From Mactromeris polynyma (lineage: Eukaryota; Mollusca; Bivalvia; Venerida; Mactridae): a stretch of 64,000 bases of DNA. The position numbers and the translations under genes are program-made. The notes under the pieces are model-generated. The model was not told the origin of the DNA and made no database searches. It saw only the letters and a list, made by a program, of their open reading frames with translations. The number at the start of each line of letters is the position of its first letter. Within the stretch, counting starts at the first letter, position 1. Positions 35,112-48,300 of the stretch are shown here, piece by piece. The DNA lies in assembly GCA_032209605.1 (NCBI GenBank), contig JASFXZ010000003.1, positions 6,202,807 to 6,266,806 of the forward strand, given 5' to 3'.

Positions 35112-37569
35112 GCTGCTACAACTTACAACAGCTGTGTTCGTTAAACTACATATGCTGTATTTTGAGTTTCAAAGTCACAATCATAAAATGATGCTTTGTG
35201 AATGACAACTTGTGATATGCCACATAAGTTTTGACACACAAGAAAAAACACAAGAAAAAAACAAACAGCTGCTAGGAAACATAAATACCGAAACAAGATG
35301 TATGTTTGCAATAAAGATAATGATTCGCTCTGATTCGCTCTGAATCATCGTTAAACACAAAACATGCAGACATCTTCACAAGTTATCAAAGTAACAACAA
35401 TAACAACATTGTAACAAAAGCAATGGCCTTCATTCTACCAATTAACTACCAGTATCTGTCCTGCATATATAGCATTTACACAATACATTACACAATATAA
35501 ACAATCAAACCCAATGCTTAACAAACATATTGTTACCAGACCCAAAGGTTTTACCACTGAAACGAACTGGCATTACCAAGTTAGTAAATGTCAGGTAGTG
35601 CTAAGACCAGACAGTATATACTTATTGCTGCAACTACGAGGGATGAACCAAAATAAAAAGGACTCGCGTACTCACACCAGTATGGTATTTTTTATATAAT
35701 AATATATATACCATCTTAAACTGCATTACATGCCCGTTCAGTTCATTAAATGCAAGAATTGTTTTATATTACATTGAACACGATGGCTTCTTTCACTACC
35801 ATGGTAACAAACACCAGGCCGCAGTCCATTGCGACCTTACATCATTTTTGTTTAAAGTATATGTTTCTCAAAAAGTATATTGCTCATAACCATGAAAATT
35901 CACCATTTGCATGTACAGCAAACTTGATGTCATGTGCACATTTCATTTCATGTGAACGTTAGATGCAAAAATAAAGACGTTTCACTGATTTAAAGCAGGT
36001 GGAATTAATTTGGGAATGCTGTGAAATAACCATAGACAATATAAACAAACAAATGGACAGGTATTATGACTTGATAAATTCCACATTGTCACAGTCAACT
36101 ATACAAGACAGTAATGAGACAGAATTGTGGCACATTTAAATCACAATCTTATACAGCAACATTAAATCACAATTACAACAAATGATAAAAAGGATGATTT
36201 TATCTGTCATAGAAAGTCCTGATATATATTTTAAAATGTGTCATATACAAGTTCTCTAATTGTGAGCATTTATTAGTAGTCAATTGAATGTTGATATGCG
36301 TATGATATATACATAACAAAACAAACATCAACAACATCTTTTACCAAAATAACGATGGCAACACATGATAATGAACAGTACTTACTTACAAAAGGGGTTA
36401 AAGGACAAGCAACCATAGATTTATAACACAATCCATTGTCATCTCATCCAAATGTAAACCTAAATGTACATGGAATTAATTTAATTAATATTGAAATTTA
36501 ATTTCTAGAGTTTATTTGGTTTTTGAATGGCGGGGGGGGGGGGGCTTAAAACTTAGTTAACAAACTTTTAGAATTACCAATTAAATTAATTAATTGCTCA
36601 TGTATTACGTACAATTAGAAAAAAATACAATACTTTTTTATCATTATGAAAATAACTTTAGGTAGTTGAAAAAAAAAATTACCTGAAGTAAAGAATGTGC
36701 ATTTAATGTTCAAAACAAACTCTTTGTGAATTATATGTTTGCCAAAGACATGAAAACGTTGCATACTTGTATTCAATAATGTAATAATCTTATACAATTA
36801 CCCATAAAACAACAATGGATAGTTTACAATATCAAACAAAGAAAGTAGAGGGTTGACCAAAAAGATTTTGAATGCTTTTTCTGCCTTAAGTACCCTGCAC
36901 AAATTCAATTCATCACAACACTGATCCACCCACTTGCGAAAGAGTATGTTGATCAATTTTCTGTACAACAAATATGATTTCTAACAGGTCAACAGTCCAC
37001 TATAAGTACATATTTAGCACTGTAAGCATGTTGATGTTAGATGACATGTGAGTATATTCATATTATCAACAAGTTTTATTATGCAACAATCAAAGCAAAA
37101 TTGCAGGACTGAAATTACCATGGAATATTTCTTATCCAGTTAAGTATGAAAAGCCAAATCTACATAAACTCAAATAATTGAGCTCTTCAAATATCTGAGT
37201 TTATGTAGAGTTGGCGTTCCATAGTTAAGGCAATTCTAAAACATGTTTTGATTTCTGCCACCTCCTGTTACAAGGAAGTATAACAATTCAACCTATGTAC
37301 AAAAGAAAACCACATAGTAAAAATTTATTTCGTTCTCTCTACCCCACAAAAATACTGGAACATTTTACAGTAAAGAAACAACACTTCACAGTTCAAGTGA
37401 TTTGACCAAAGAAACACAACAGCATTCACAAGTCTTGGTCAATTATCAATATCACAATAAATAAGCATCATTACATTATACTTTATAAGACAATGTCATA
37501 TAAAGTATTTCTCAAGAATGACAATTTGATCAAGAACATATTTATACAAAATAGGTAACGAAAATAATA

Positions 37570-37735
37570 CAGTCGGACCACATTCATTCAAATTTATCGG
37601 GTCCGAAATTTTATTTCGAATGATACATGGTTTCAAAATGTCAATTTCAATTAGACATGCCTAAACAGATACATCTAGAATTCTTATTTTCTATGGACCA
37701 TACCATAAAGTTGTCAAATAAACAAGGTTCGACTG
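37570..37735. mobile_element. Pogo-like MITE (CAGTCGGACC ends)
   Basis: About 166 bp: CAGTCGGACCACATTCATTC to AACAAGGTTCGACTG. Shares the TCGGGTCC and ATTTCGAAT interior of the 55251 element. Downstream of gene B. Confidence 0.6.
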
Positions 37736-37981
37736 CATAAAATCATTCATAATAATTTACATGTTTCTCAACCTTTTTTGACCGCTGATAGGGTCTTTTC
37801 GCGATTTTTAAGAGGGAGATTTCTCTCGCGTCACAACCTTTCCACTCATTTCCCTTATTCATTGGATTAGAAATCATTGTTTCACTATGCCCAATATACC
37901 TGATATTCATCTCACGTAATTCAGAAATTTCTTCAAAATCGGAGTTTTTAAACGCTAATCGGGAGACTCCCAACCTTATCA

Positions 37982-38242
37982 GGGCCCGTATTCACAAACG
38001 TTTTAAGACTGAATCTCAGACTTAGATTTTAAAATTGCAAAAGTTAAATTTACAAGCATTTCGCTTTCATTATATTTAATCGGATAAATTTTTGCCTGAA
38101 TATTTCTTGTTACTCACTCTACACTTTTGCCATGTTTTATCAAAATATATTGCGTAATAATAACGTAGGAACAAAATGAACATATATCATTTTAAAGTCT
38201 AAGTCTGAGATTCAGTCTTAAAACGTTTGTGAATACGGGCCC
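37982..38242. mobile_element. MITE with long perfect-looking inverted ends (GGGCCCGTATTCACAAACG)
   Basis: About 261 bp. The outer ~50 bases are inverted copies (GGGCCCGTATTCACAAACG then TTTTAAGACTGAATCTCAGA). The freshest member of a family with degraded copies at 24163-24408 and 55797-56034 and end fragments at about 8850 and 21490. Confidence 0.7.
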
Positions 38243-39178
38243 AGGAGAGTTGGGAAGCATAATTATTTACACTACATGTATATATCTGCTATGTATTTGG
38301 AATCATTATTTGTCTGCATACTGTTTTCTACTCATCTGTACAGAGTTCAGCCAAGTCATTACCAGTCCAAACTTACAATATCCTCTTCATTTTAATGCAA
38401 AATGTCCAACTTTTTACCACACCCATTGAATTTTTTATCACATTTGAAATTGTCAGTAACATTTCAGGGAAATGCAGCAGCATTAAAATAATATATTATT
38501 CAGTTTAATGACATGTAGAAAATATTACACTAAATTCTAGTCATCAGTTTGCAAATATTGATTCAATACTACAAAAATATACATAAATTATTATCATTCG
38601 AATTGATGATTCACAGATTTCACATAAAACTATGACAACTGTTTTTTCCGATTTTATCCCCAAAATGAAGTACTCCTTCACGCTTTACTAAGTTATCAAA
38701 TTTCAAAAATGCTCCTTCAACTAGTAAAACTTTTTATTCTTGATAAGGATTACAGTGTATATGGTGTATATAAAATGTAAATAATCTTGTACCCTGTCCA
38801 GTCATTTACCCACTCCTAAAACTACTGTAACCTGCACATGACTTTGCTTATACCAAAATTAAACAGTGAATTCAGTAATCTCTACACCAGTAAGACTAAC
38901 ATACCATTTACAAAACAAAACTATTCGAGAAATAAAAAATATTTTTAAAAAATTTCAAACAAACAAAGTTATTTTTAAAATAATCTATCTAAACATAATA
39001 TTTCAATCTCAGCGTACATGATGTGACATTGTAATATTAGTAACCAAAAATAAATATTTACATAATTTATATCAATTAATATATTACTGAAATGTTGTTT
39101 TAAGATCTTCGTTTCCATGGATATGCAGAGAACTACATTATTATCCAATCAATGAAGCAGTCTGAGTAATCTTTCCAT
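38243..39178 (-). other. Probable 3' UTR / downstream flank of gene B
   Basis: AT-rich sequence directly after the stop codon with no open frame of note. It holds an AATAAA-type signal on the minus strand (TTTATT on plus near 38731), which is a candidate only. It ends at the MITE at 37982-38242. Assigned as UTR by position, not by transcript data. Confidence 0.4.
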
Positions 39179-39331
39179 CTACGCATCGATATTCATTGTA
39201 GTTGGAGTGTTTGAACCTTCCGTCTGCTGCGGTTCTAGTGTAAGATAATCGTGCTGATTGTCACGTTCTTCCTGTAGTTTTCCGTAGCCAAACCGATTAT
39301 TTTCCTCTGAATCTCCAGGTAGTCCGGTCAC
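39179..39331 (-). CDS. Gene B last coding exon with paired YxxL motifs and stop
   Basis: A 153-base coding part, 50 residues plus TAG at 39179-39181. It contains NNRFGYGKLQEERDN and then QHDYLTLEPQQTEGSNTP, ending TMNIDA. The two YxxL motifs (YGKL and YLTL) are nine residues apart with acidic residues around, close to the ITAM spacing, although there is no SH2 partner evidence. The acceptor is TTTGCAG. The exon presumably continues into a 3' UTR below 39178; no single polyadenylation signal could be chosen. Confidence 0.82.
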   Translation of the reverse strand: MTGLPGDSEENNRFGYGKLQEERDNQHDYLTLEPQQTEGSNTPTTMNIDA

Positions 39332-42300
39332 CTGCAAAAATGTGTTGTTGTTTTTTAAAAAAAGAACAGGTCAAGACCTAACAAACACAAATGTTTTATG
39401 AGGAAATACAGTCGGTCCTCGTTCGAGCGAATTCGTCGAGTCCGAAATTTTAGTATCGAATAATACATGGTTTCTAATAGTCCATATCCATTTCAATTCG
39501 ATGTGCATAGGAAGATACATCGGGACCTGATATTTATTAAGGATGATACCAAGTATTCAGAGAGAAGGTTGTCAAATAAATGAGGTCTGACTGTAAGTTG
39601 TATTATTCCAAATAAGATACCATGTTAATGATTGTGATCATGCCTGTAATAAATAATGTCACAGTATTGCCCAAATTTGTTACATGTTTTTTTTGTCAGG
39701 GATAAAAAACAAAAGGATTAACTAGTTGTCTGTACACACCAGATCTGCGTTCATCTACGGCTGAAAATTAAGAACACAATTAAGAACGTTATGAAACTGT
39801 TACGTTTTGTATCCCTGACCCACTGTATCACAATCACTGCACACAAGGAACTGAATTGCAAATGTTACTAATCGTTAACCGCAAACACCTTTACTGAACA
39901 CAGGACAGTCCTGTGACTTTGGAGCATTATTTATAAAGACAGAAATTACATGTATTCACAAAACTGGTCCTACTAATTATTCCGTCAACACACTAAAATA
40001 TTTGATTTATGACAAATCCAATTTACAGATGGTTCACAAAACTGCATCCTATAGTATTTTCTACATTTTATTCAAAGTGAATAATATATGTCTACAAACA
40101 TGTCTCAATAAATCAGGCATGAGAAATGCAAAATTTCAAAATCAGCTGAAAATTCGGCAAGGGTTCATTTTGGCACAGAAGCTCCTGGCTTTAAAGAATC
40201 TAAGATTGCTTAAATTGTCTCAAAAACGGCCCTTGCGAGCGTCAAATCAGCGGATTTCCATGAATCTGAGGAAAATTCTCATGCCTGATAAATATTACAA
40301 AATAATGATTTTGTCTTAATAAAATGTTTAAACAACATACCCTTTGACCATTCGAATACTGGGGATTCTCAAATGACACGGTATCGTGTCGTTGTGCTGG
40401 AGGGGGGACTCTTAGTCGCCTGAAATATGACATGATCAAACATGGTCAACAGAAGTTCAGTCTCAAAATATAAAATTAAAGTATCTTGTCACTATGCTCC
40501 AATCCTTCATAGAAAATGTACAGTAAAACCTCAATATTAAGGCACCCTAGGAACCCTAGAAAACTGGTCTTCTTATTGAGGAGGTCTTAATATTGAAAAA
40601 TCCAAGTAAACCGCCAGTCCGCCATCTTGTACGAGATCAAAAAAAATTATGTCATGCACTACAATTTATCATGTAGATATTTGCATCAAGTTTCATTACA
40701 ATCCTGTCAATAGCCATAGAAGTATTTCGCTCCACAAGTATTTGTTAACAGAACAACCTACTAACCAACCAACAAAGTGACTCCAGTATACTATGTCAAA
40801 ACGTTTTGCAAGGGTATTATGAAACAAAACAAAGACAGTTCAACTAACCTGAAGAGTAATACAGCAACAATTATTACAGCCACCAAAAATAAAGCACCCA
40901 ATATCAGACCAACAACGATACCAACAACCTCCGATGACTTGCCAGTTTGTCCCTGTATGTCAGTGGTTATATCAGATGTATCGGAGACTCCTGCATTAGA
41001 AAACAGACAAACTTGAAAGCATAAGACATTAAAATCGTGTACTGTACTATACATACCAATGCACAGAAAGTAACAGTCACTATAAAGTTATAAATGGTTA
41101 CTCAGCACAATATTGTATTTCAAACATCACAGGCTTTCCAGCAGCTTCTGACAAAAATGGGCTAACTTAAGGTTTATTCTGAACTAATTGTAGAGCTAAA
41201 ATTAAGAATTTTAGGACTCCATTCTAAGATATTAGGGTTGTTTCAGGAATCACATACCTCTTAAAAGTTGAGACAATATCAACTTTCACAAATAAGAAGT
41301 CATAGCATCTTAACTAGTGCTCATAGTATTCATAAACAATATAAACAAGTAAAATAATTATATTTTGATTGACATTCACCTTGAAAAGAAACATGGAAAT
41401 TAGGGATTTTAACGAAAAATAAGGGCTTTTTTTTATTTTTTACACTTTTTTAGGCAGTTTAGCATAACATCAAAAAAATAGGATTTATTAAGAATTTTAG
41501 AGATTTACAGATTTCTTGATGAAAGCAGACACCAGAAAATTTCTAATCAAGTGTTTGGTTACATTGTTTATACATGTATATATACACCAAGTAAAATATC
41601 ATCTCTGTTTCCTTTGCTTGATTATGAATTTATAAGTTTATTAGATCCAAAAATATAAATAATATCATCCCTTAACCATAGCATCTCTGTCTTACAAGAA
41701 GTAAAGGACTGCCTCCCAGCAGGTAAAAGTTAGAACTTACCTGTAGTGATATGAACTTACCAGTATAGATATAAACTTAGATGTAATGATATGAACTTCC
41801 CTGTAGTGATATGAACTTCCCTGTAGTGATATGAACTTACCTGTAGTGATATGAACTTCCCTGTAGTCATATGAACTTCGCTGTAGTCATATGAACTTAC
41901 CAGTATAGATATGAACTTCCCTGTAGTTATATGAACTTACATGTAGTCATATGAACTTACCAGTATATATATGAACTTCCCTGTAGTTATATGAACTTAC
42001 ATGTAGTCATATGAACTTCCCTGTAGTGATATGAACTTCCCTGTAGTAATATGAACTTACCAGTATAGATATGAACTTACCAGTTGTGATATCTTCTTAC
42101 AAGTATATATATGAACTTAACACTTGTGATATAAACTTACCAGTTGTGATATGAACTTACCAGTAGTGATATGAACTTACCAGTATAGATATGAACTTAC
42201 CAGTATAGATATGAACTTACCAGTTTAGATATGAACTTACCAGTATAGATATGAACTTACCAGTTGTGATAAGTATGAACTTACTAGTCGTGATATGAAC

Positions 42301-45300
42301 TTACCAGTAGTGATATGAACTTACCAGTATAGATATGAACTCACCATTAAAGATATGTACTTGCCAGTAGTGATATGAACTTACCAGTATAGATATGAAC
42401 TTACCATTAAAGATATGTACTTGCCAGTAGTGATTTGAACTTACCAGTATTGATATGAAGTTACCAGTATAGATATGAAGTTACCAGTATAGATATGAAC
42501 TTACCAGTATTGATATGAACTTATCAGTATTGATATGAAGTTACCAGTATTTATATGAAGTTACCAGTATAGATATGAACTTACCAGTTGTGATATGAAT
42601 ACTATCTGATGTTTGCCCCATTCCATCAGCACTAACAGCTGCTACTCGAATGACATAGTTTGTTTTTGGTAATAATTTGATAAGCCGAGTTTCTGTTGAA
42701 ATTGTATTCACCTGAGGAATAAAATATAATAGGAATGCAGTCGAAATGTCACATCTCCCCAGGTTCTTCATATGGTTCAAGATAAAAACATTAAGATAAG
42801 TTTCAGTTATTTTGAAGTTTCTCTGTAACAGTAAAAATGTTGCCTGGTTATAATTATAGTATTTTATAATTCCTTTTCTGAGAGCATAATATCTATGAAT
42901 TCACCTTGAGGCAAACACTATTATTCTTTTGTATACCAAGAAAATCAATCCAAGAACCTTAATTCTAACAGCCACACTGAATGTTTATAAGTTAAATGCA
43001 GGATTAATTCTCATTTTAAAATATACATGTACCTTGTAAATTTAATTGAAATCTATCCAAAACTGTCCAACTGCTCCTAAAGAAAAATGTCAAAATAAGA
43101 AAACAAGGGCTCATTTCTCTAAAATAGAATATATCTACTGTGAAAGTACAAACCACCACTTCTTGACCTCCAACTTTCTTGAAAAACACAGCATACTTCA
43201 TAATTTTAAGTGAAGTACTAGGTGAGTTCCATTTCACATGTATACTTGTTGCATCGATGAGATCGGCATGCAGATTGTTTGGCATCTTGGGAACCAATGC
43301 TGAAAACCAACAACAGTTCATAATTCAAGTCCAATAAGAGTGCCTCAGTACGATTTCCAACCTCTTCTATAAGTGACATTTCCAACCTATTCTATAAGTG
43401 ATGTCAATTCCAGAAAATGCCACATTTTACGTCACCGTGTACTGACAGAAAGCAATATTTGCCCCATATGGCAATATGAAAACGAAATGAACATATGGAG
43501 TAAATATTGATAGTGACATCACATGAGTTTTCTTGAAATGACACCAGATGTCACTTACAGAAGTGGTTGTTAATCCCATAGCAGCATTCAATTGCTTTTT
43601 GACAATAATTTTTTCTCTTTACTGCCTGTTTGACATTTGACCTTGACACAAATACAGCAATCAGCAAAAAATCTCATTTTGTTGCCAAGTGATGAAAATA
43701 TGACAATTTCTGAGATATGAAGTGGACATTGAATTAATGACAGACAGACTGTTAATTTTAAGACAATAAGAATGCTATGCTGGTTACCTATATTGAACTG
43801 ACTCACTAACATGAATCCAAAATAAATAAGATAAAAATAAACTTACAATGAAATCATAAAACAAATAATCATAATGCACTCTATAACAAATGCTTTAATA
43901 AACTTCATTATATTCGTTATAAGCTGGTTTTCTAAGTAAGATCTGTATCAATAATTTACAAACAATCATTCAGCCATTACATTAAATTGACATACAACTC
44001 CAAACAGTATAGTCATTAATACATACATGTAATTTTCAAAGAAGCCTTATTTGATTGGTGACTGGATCCAAAGTCGTTATGAGACACAACCCAAACATCG
44101 ATAGTTTCACCCTTCTTAACAAACGATGATGGCAATGTGTATGACTTGGCATCTCGAATCTGAAAACAGAAAACAATTTTGAAGTGCAATCCAAAAATTT
44201 ATATTTGTTTCAGATTCTTACTATATATACAATGCAGTAAGGCTGTGTGCAGTTTTTTGAAATAAAGGCTGTCCAAAGAAACCAAATGGCTGGCTGGCCA
44301 TCAAATGGTGATGTGTGCCAGTATTTTTGGTTGTTAAACAGCATGTGTCGAATAAATGAGATCTGACTGTATTTGACTTGATGCATCGATGCAGACTGGA
44401 CTATCAATGACACTTCTACCTATGGGGAATCTTCGCTTTTTCATCAACATATACACTGCTGGACAATCATCTTGTTTGAATGTAGGACATTAGCCCCTAG
44501 GACATTAGCCCCATAGCTCAAATTTGCATAGGCAGACATTAGCCCCTTCATGATTTTGCACAGGTAGACAAAACCCCTTTCATGATTTTGCACATGCGGA
44601 CAAAAGCTCCTTGATAACAGGACATAAGACCCATAACAATATTTAATTTAAACACTCTGTATAGGGTGTTTTGCTAAAATCTTATATTAAAAAATACCTA
44701 TAAATAAGAATAAATAAAAAGATGAATTATATAATACTTGTTAAAGTATTTGTTATAAAGCATGTATTACAGTAAACTTTCCCCATTATTTTTTACCTGT
44801 TAAGATAAAATACTAATAAATATTTGATTTAATAGAAAAGATAATAATGAATATAAACGAATAAATATTGGAGCTGTTCAACTATCTTTCAAACTTTCCT
44901 CTTTGTGGGGGAAGGGGACAATGTCCTACTTCACAAAACCTTGAAGGGGCTAATGTCCTATGTTGAATGGACTTTTGTCCGCATGCACAAAGCAAAGAAG
45001 GGGCTCTTGTCCACATGTGCAGTATCATGAAGGGGCTTTTGTCCGCCTATGCAAATTCGAGCTTAGGGGCTAATGTCCGTCTACCATCTTGTTTACATCA
45101 AAACTGTGTTAATGTGACTTTCAAAACATAACCCTACTTGCTGCCCCATCAAAATTCCTAGTTTAAGACACAAAATAATACCAAACAAAAGCAAGTGATC
45201 TTACCGCCCCATCAAAATCCTTGGTTTTCGACCCTGACTGATACCAAACATGATAAACGTCTACTTTGTCAGCATTATCCCCAAAATCCCACAGCACTTG

Positions 45301-48300
45301 AACCGTATCATAGAATAAATTTGCTCGAACATTTACAGGGGCTGCAGGAACATACTCTAAAATAAAACAAAAACTTCAATTTCTAATAACTGAAAAGCAC
45401 AGAAATATAAAAGAACACAGACATCAATAACAGTAGACAAAATCTATGTGAGGCACCATTCGGTCAGTTACTATAATATTATTTCATATATATAATGTTC
45501 AGATAAACTACTAGATTCTTCAAAACATGCCGATTACAATAGTAATTATAGACATTCAAAAGTTTGTTTAGGAGCTGCTCTGAATTAACTAGCTTGTCCC
45601 ATTTCTGGTGAAAAAAATCCTCCACCTAGTTCCCTAAAACATTAATTTAAATGTAATGTACAGTAAAACCTCACTTATAGACCACTCAATAATTGTAAGA
45701 CCACCTCAAAATTAAGAGCACATATTCAAGTCCATTTTTCACAGTTATGCCCTTTATTCAACCTCAATATTAAGACCTCCTCAATAAGAAGACCAATTTT
45801 CAAGGGTCCCAAGAGTGGTCATATTATGGAGGCCTTACTGTATTAGTTTATGCAGAATCAGTCATCTATGTTATGTAATATGATTTAAAGAATCCTAAAA
45901 CATTGTGATGTCTTAGAAATGTATCTTTAGAATATTCCATTATAATCAAACAAACAAGAAATGGGCAATGCCCACAAACCAGGTTTTAAACCTAATTATT
46001 TGTAACCAAGGCTCTATTTGTATAATGAATACATGACGATCATCAATGCTGCAAAGGTGCCAGAGGTGATACATGCATACAAACACTCACACTTTGATGT
46101 CAATACACCCACGAATAGCAAAGATATTAAGTGGAAACTGATTTTTAAATTTTAAGTGACCTTGACCTTGGACGGAATGAACCCAAAAGCAATCCCAAGC
46201 GAGATCTTCACATGTTCTTACTATACACCAAGTCTGATGTCAATATGACCAACAAATCTAAAGTTATTAGCCGGAGAGCAAATTGCAATTTTTAGTAAAG
46301 GTGACCTTGACCTTTGACGAAACGATTCCAAAAGCAACCCCAAGCAAGCTCTCCCCATTTTCTTACTATACACCAAGTTTGATGTCAATATGATCAACAA
46401 AACAAAAGTTATTGGCCGGAAACCAAATTTCTATTTTCAGTAATGGTGACCTTGACCTTTGATGGACCGATCCCAAAAGCAATCCCAATTGAGGTCTCCA
46501 CATGTTCTTACTATACACCAAGTTTGAAGTCAATATGATCAATGTAACTCAAGTTATTCGCCGGAAACCAAATTTCTATTTTTCGTAACGGTGACCTTGA
46601 CCTTTGTCGGACCGAACCCAAAAGCAATCCCAAGCGAGCTCTCCACATGTTCCTACTATACACCAAGTTTGATGTCAATATGATTAATGTAACTCTAGTT
46701 ATTCGCCGGAAACCAAATTTCTATTTTTCGTAACGGTGACCTTGACCTTTGTCGGACCGAACCCAAAAGCAATCCCAAGCGAGCCCTCCACATGTTCTTA
46801 CTATACACCAAGTTTGTTGTCAATATGATCAATGTAACTCTAGTTATTCGCCGGAAAATAAATTTCTATTTTTCGTAACGGTGACCTTGACCTTTGTCGG
46901 ACCGAACCCAAAAGCAATCCCAAGCGAGCTCTCCACATGTTCTAACTATACACCAAGTCTGTTGTCAATATGATCAATGTAACTCTAGTTATTCGCCGGA
47001 AATCAAATTTCTATTTTTCGTAACGGTGACCTTGACCTTTGTCGGACAGAACCCAAAAGCAATCCCAAGCGAGCTCTCCACATGTTCTTACTATACACCA
47101 AGTTTGATGTCAATATGATCAATGTAACTCAAGTTATTCGCCGGAAACCAAATTTCTATTTTTAGTAACGGTGACCTTGACCTTTGTCGGACCGAACCCA
47201 AAAGCAATCCCAAGCGAGCTTTCCATATGTTCTTACTGTACACCAAGTTTGGTTACAATATGATCAACAGAACTCAAGTTATTCGCCGGAAACCACCCAG
47301 TTTGACGCCCGCCCAGCCGCCCGCCCGCCCGCCCGCCCAACGACATACACCATTCTAATAACCTGGTTTTTTTCAAAAACCTGGTTAAAAATAATTGATT
47401 CCTGTGGATAGCCTTATTTCAGACTTGGTAAACATTTGAAATAAAATTGTAAATATTATTTTTTCTTATTCATATGCATAACTGAGAAACAAAAAGTCAC
47501 AAGTACTACAATGTTAGTATTAAAATAGACTTTAATTCAAGAAAATTGTACAAAGTGAACGGTAATGCATTTCATACCACCCTGTGTTAAGCACATTTAG
47601 ACTGTCTTTATAGGTAATTGAAAGAGTGTCCGTGGTCACTGACCATATCATAAAAAAGAAACAAAAAATCGTACTGGCAATTCCCCTTCTTGACACTCAG
47701 AAGATATTAAGGGTAGAGCCAGGAGGTAAATAAGCCCAGGTAGGCGTCTATTGGTGGATACAGTATTGGTTGCACACCAGAGTTTTGTAGCACATTTTAT
47801 TTGCTGATCATAATCATGTGACATTTAGTAGCTTCTTTATATTTATGGTTACTACTGAAAAGGCCATTTTAAACTTACGTTGAGCATTAATAGCACAGTT
47901 TAGTATAGTTTCACCATGTGACATACAAGACAGTAATTCTATAGAGTTGGAAGTGTCCGGTATTCTTCCAGTACACATTGGTAGACAAAATTCAGCTACA
48001 CCACCTTCCGTACAACATTTGCTATGATTCTTCCCATCTGTAAGTAGAATAATTCTTTAAGATCAGCAAAAAGACAGCTTAAAATTTTTAATATGCAAGT
48101 CACAACTACTGTATAAGTGGTAAAGTTTGCGAGGTGGAAATATTTGCGAATTTCGCGTAAATTCACCAAAGTATATTTTTATCTACGCACCATGTAGCCG
48201 ATACTTGGAATACCAGAACTTTAAAATACCATAATGGATATTAATCGACTGCTAGATTTTTTTGTATGGAACCAAGGAAAAATTTCGGATCGATGGCTAT

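Larger units (their letters stand above)
32865..37569. other. Intergenic region between genes B and A, no convincing gene
   Basis: AT-rich. Contains an open minus frame at 32865-33071 next to a transposon end, a bivalve-type dispersed repeat at about 33221-33508, a 79-bp exact-looking tandem duplication at 34954-35111, a G-run near 36530 and long stretches (33.5-34.9 kb and 35.2-37.5 kb) in which nothing was recognised. Confidence 0.45.

Noticed and set aside
46749..47411. Three overlapping plus-strand frames of about 75 codons with similar sequence
   Set aside because: They are the 145-bp tandem repeat read in shifting frames (145 is not a multiple of 3); no domain and no coding signal.
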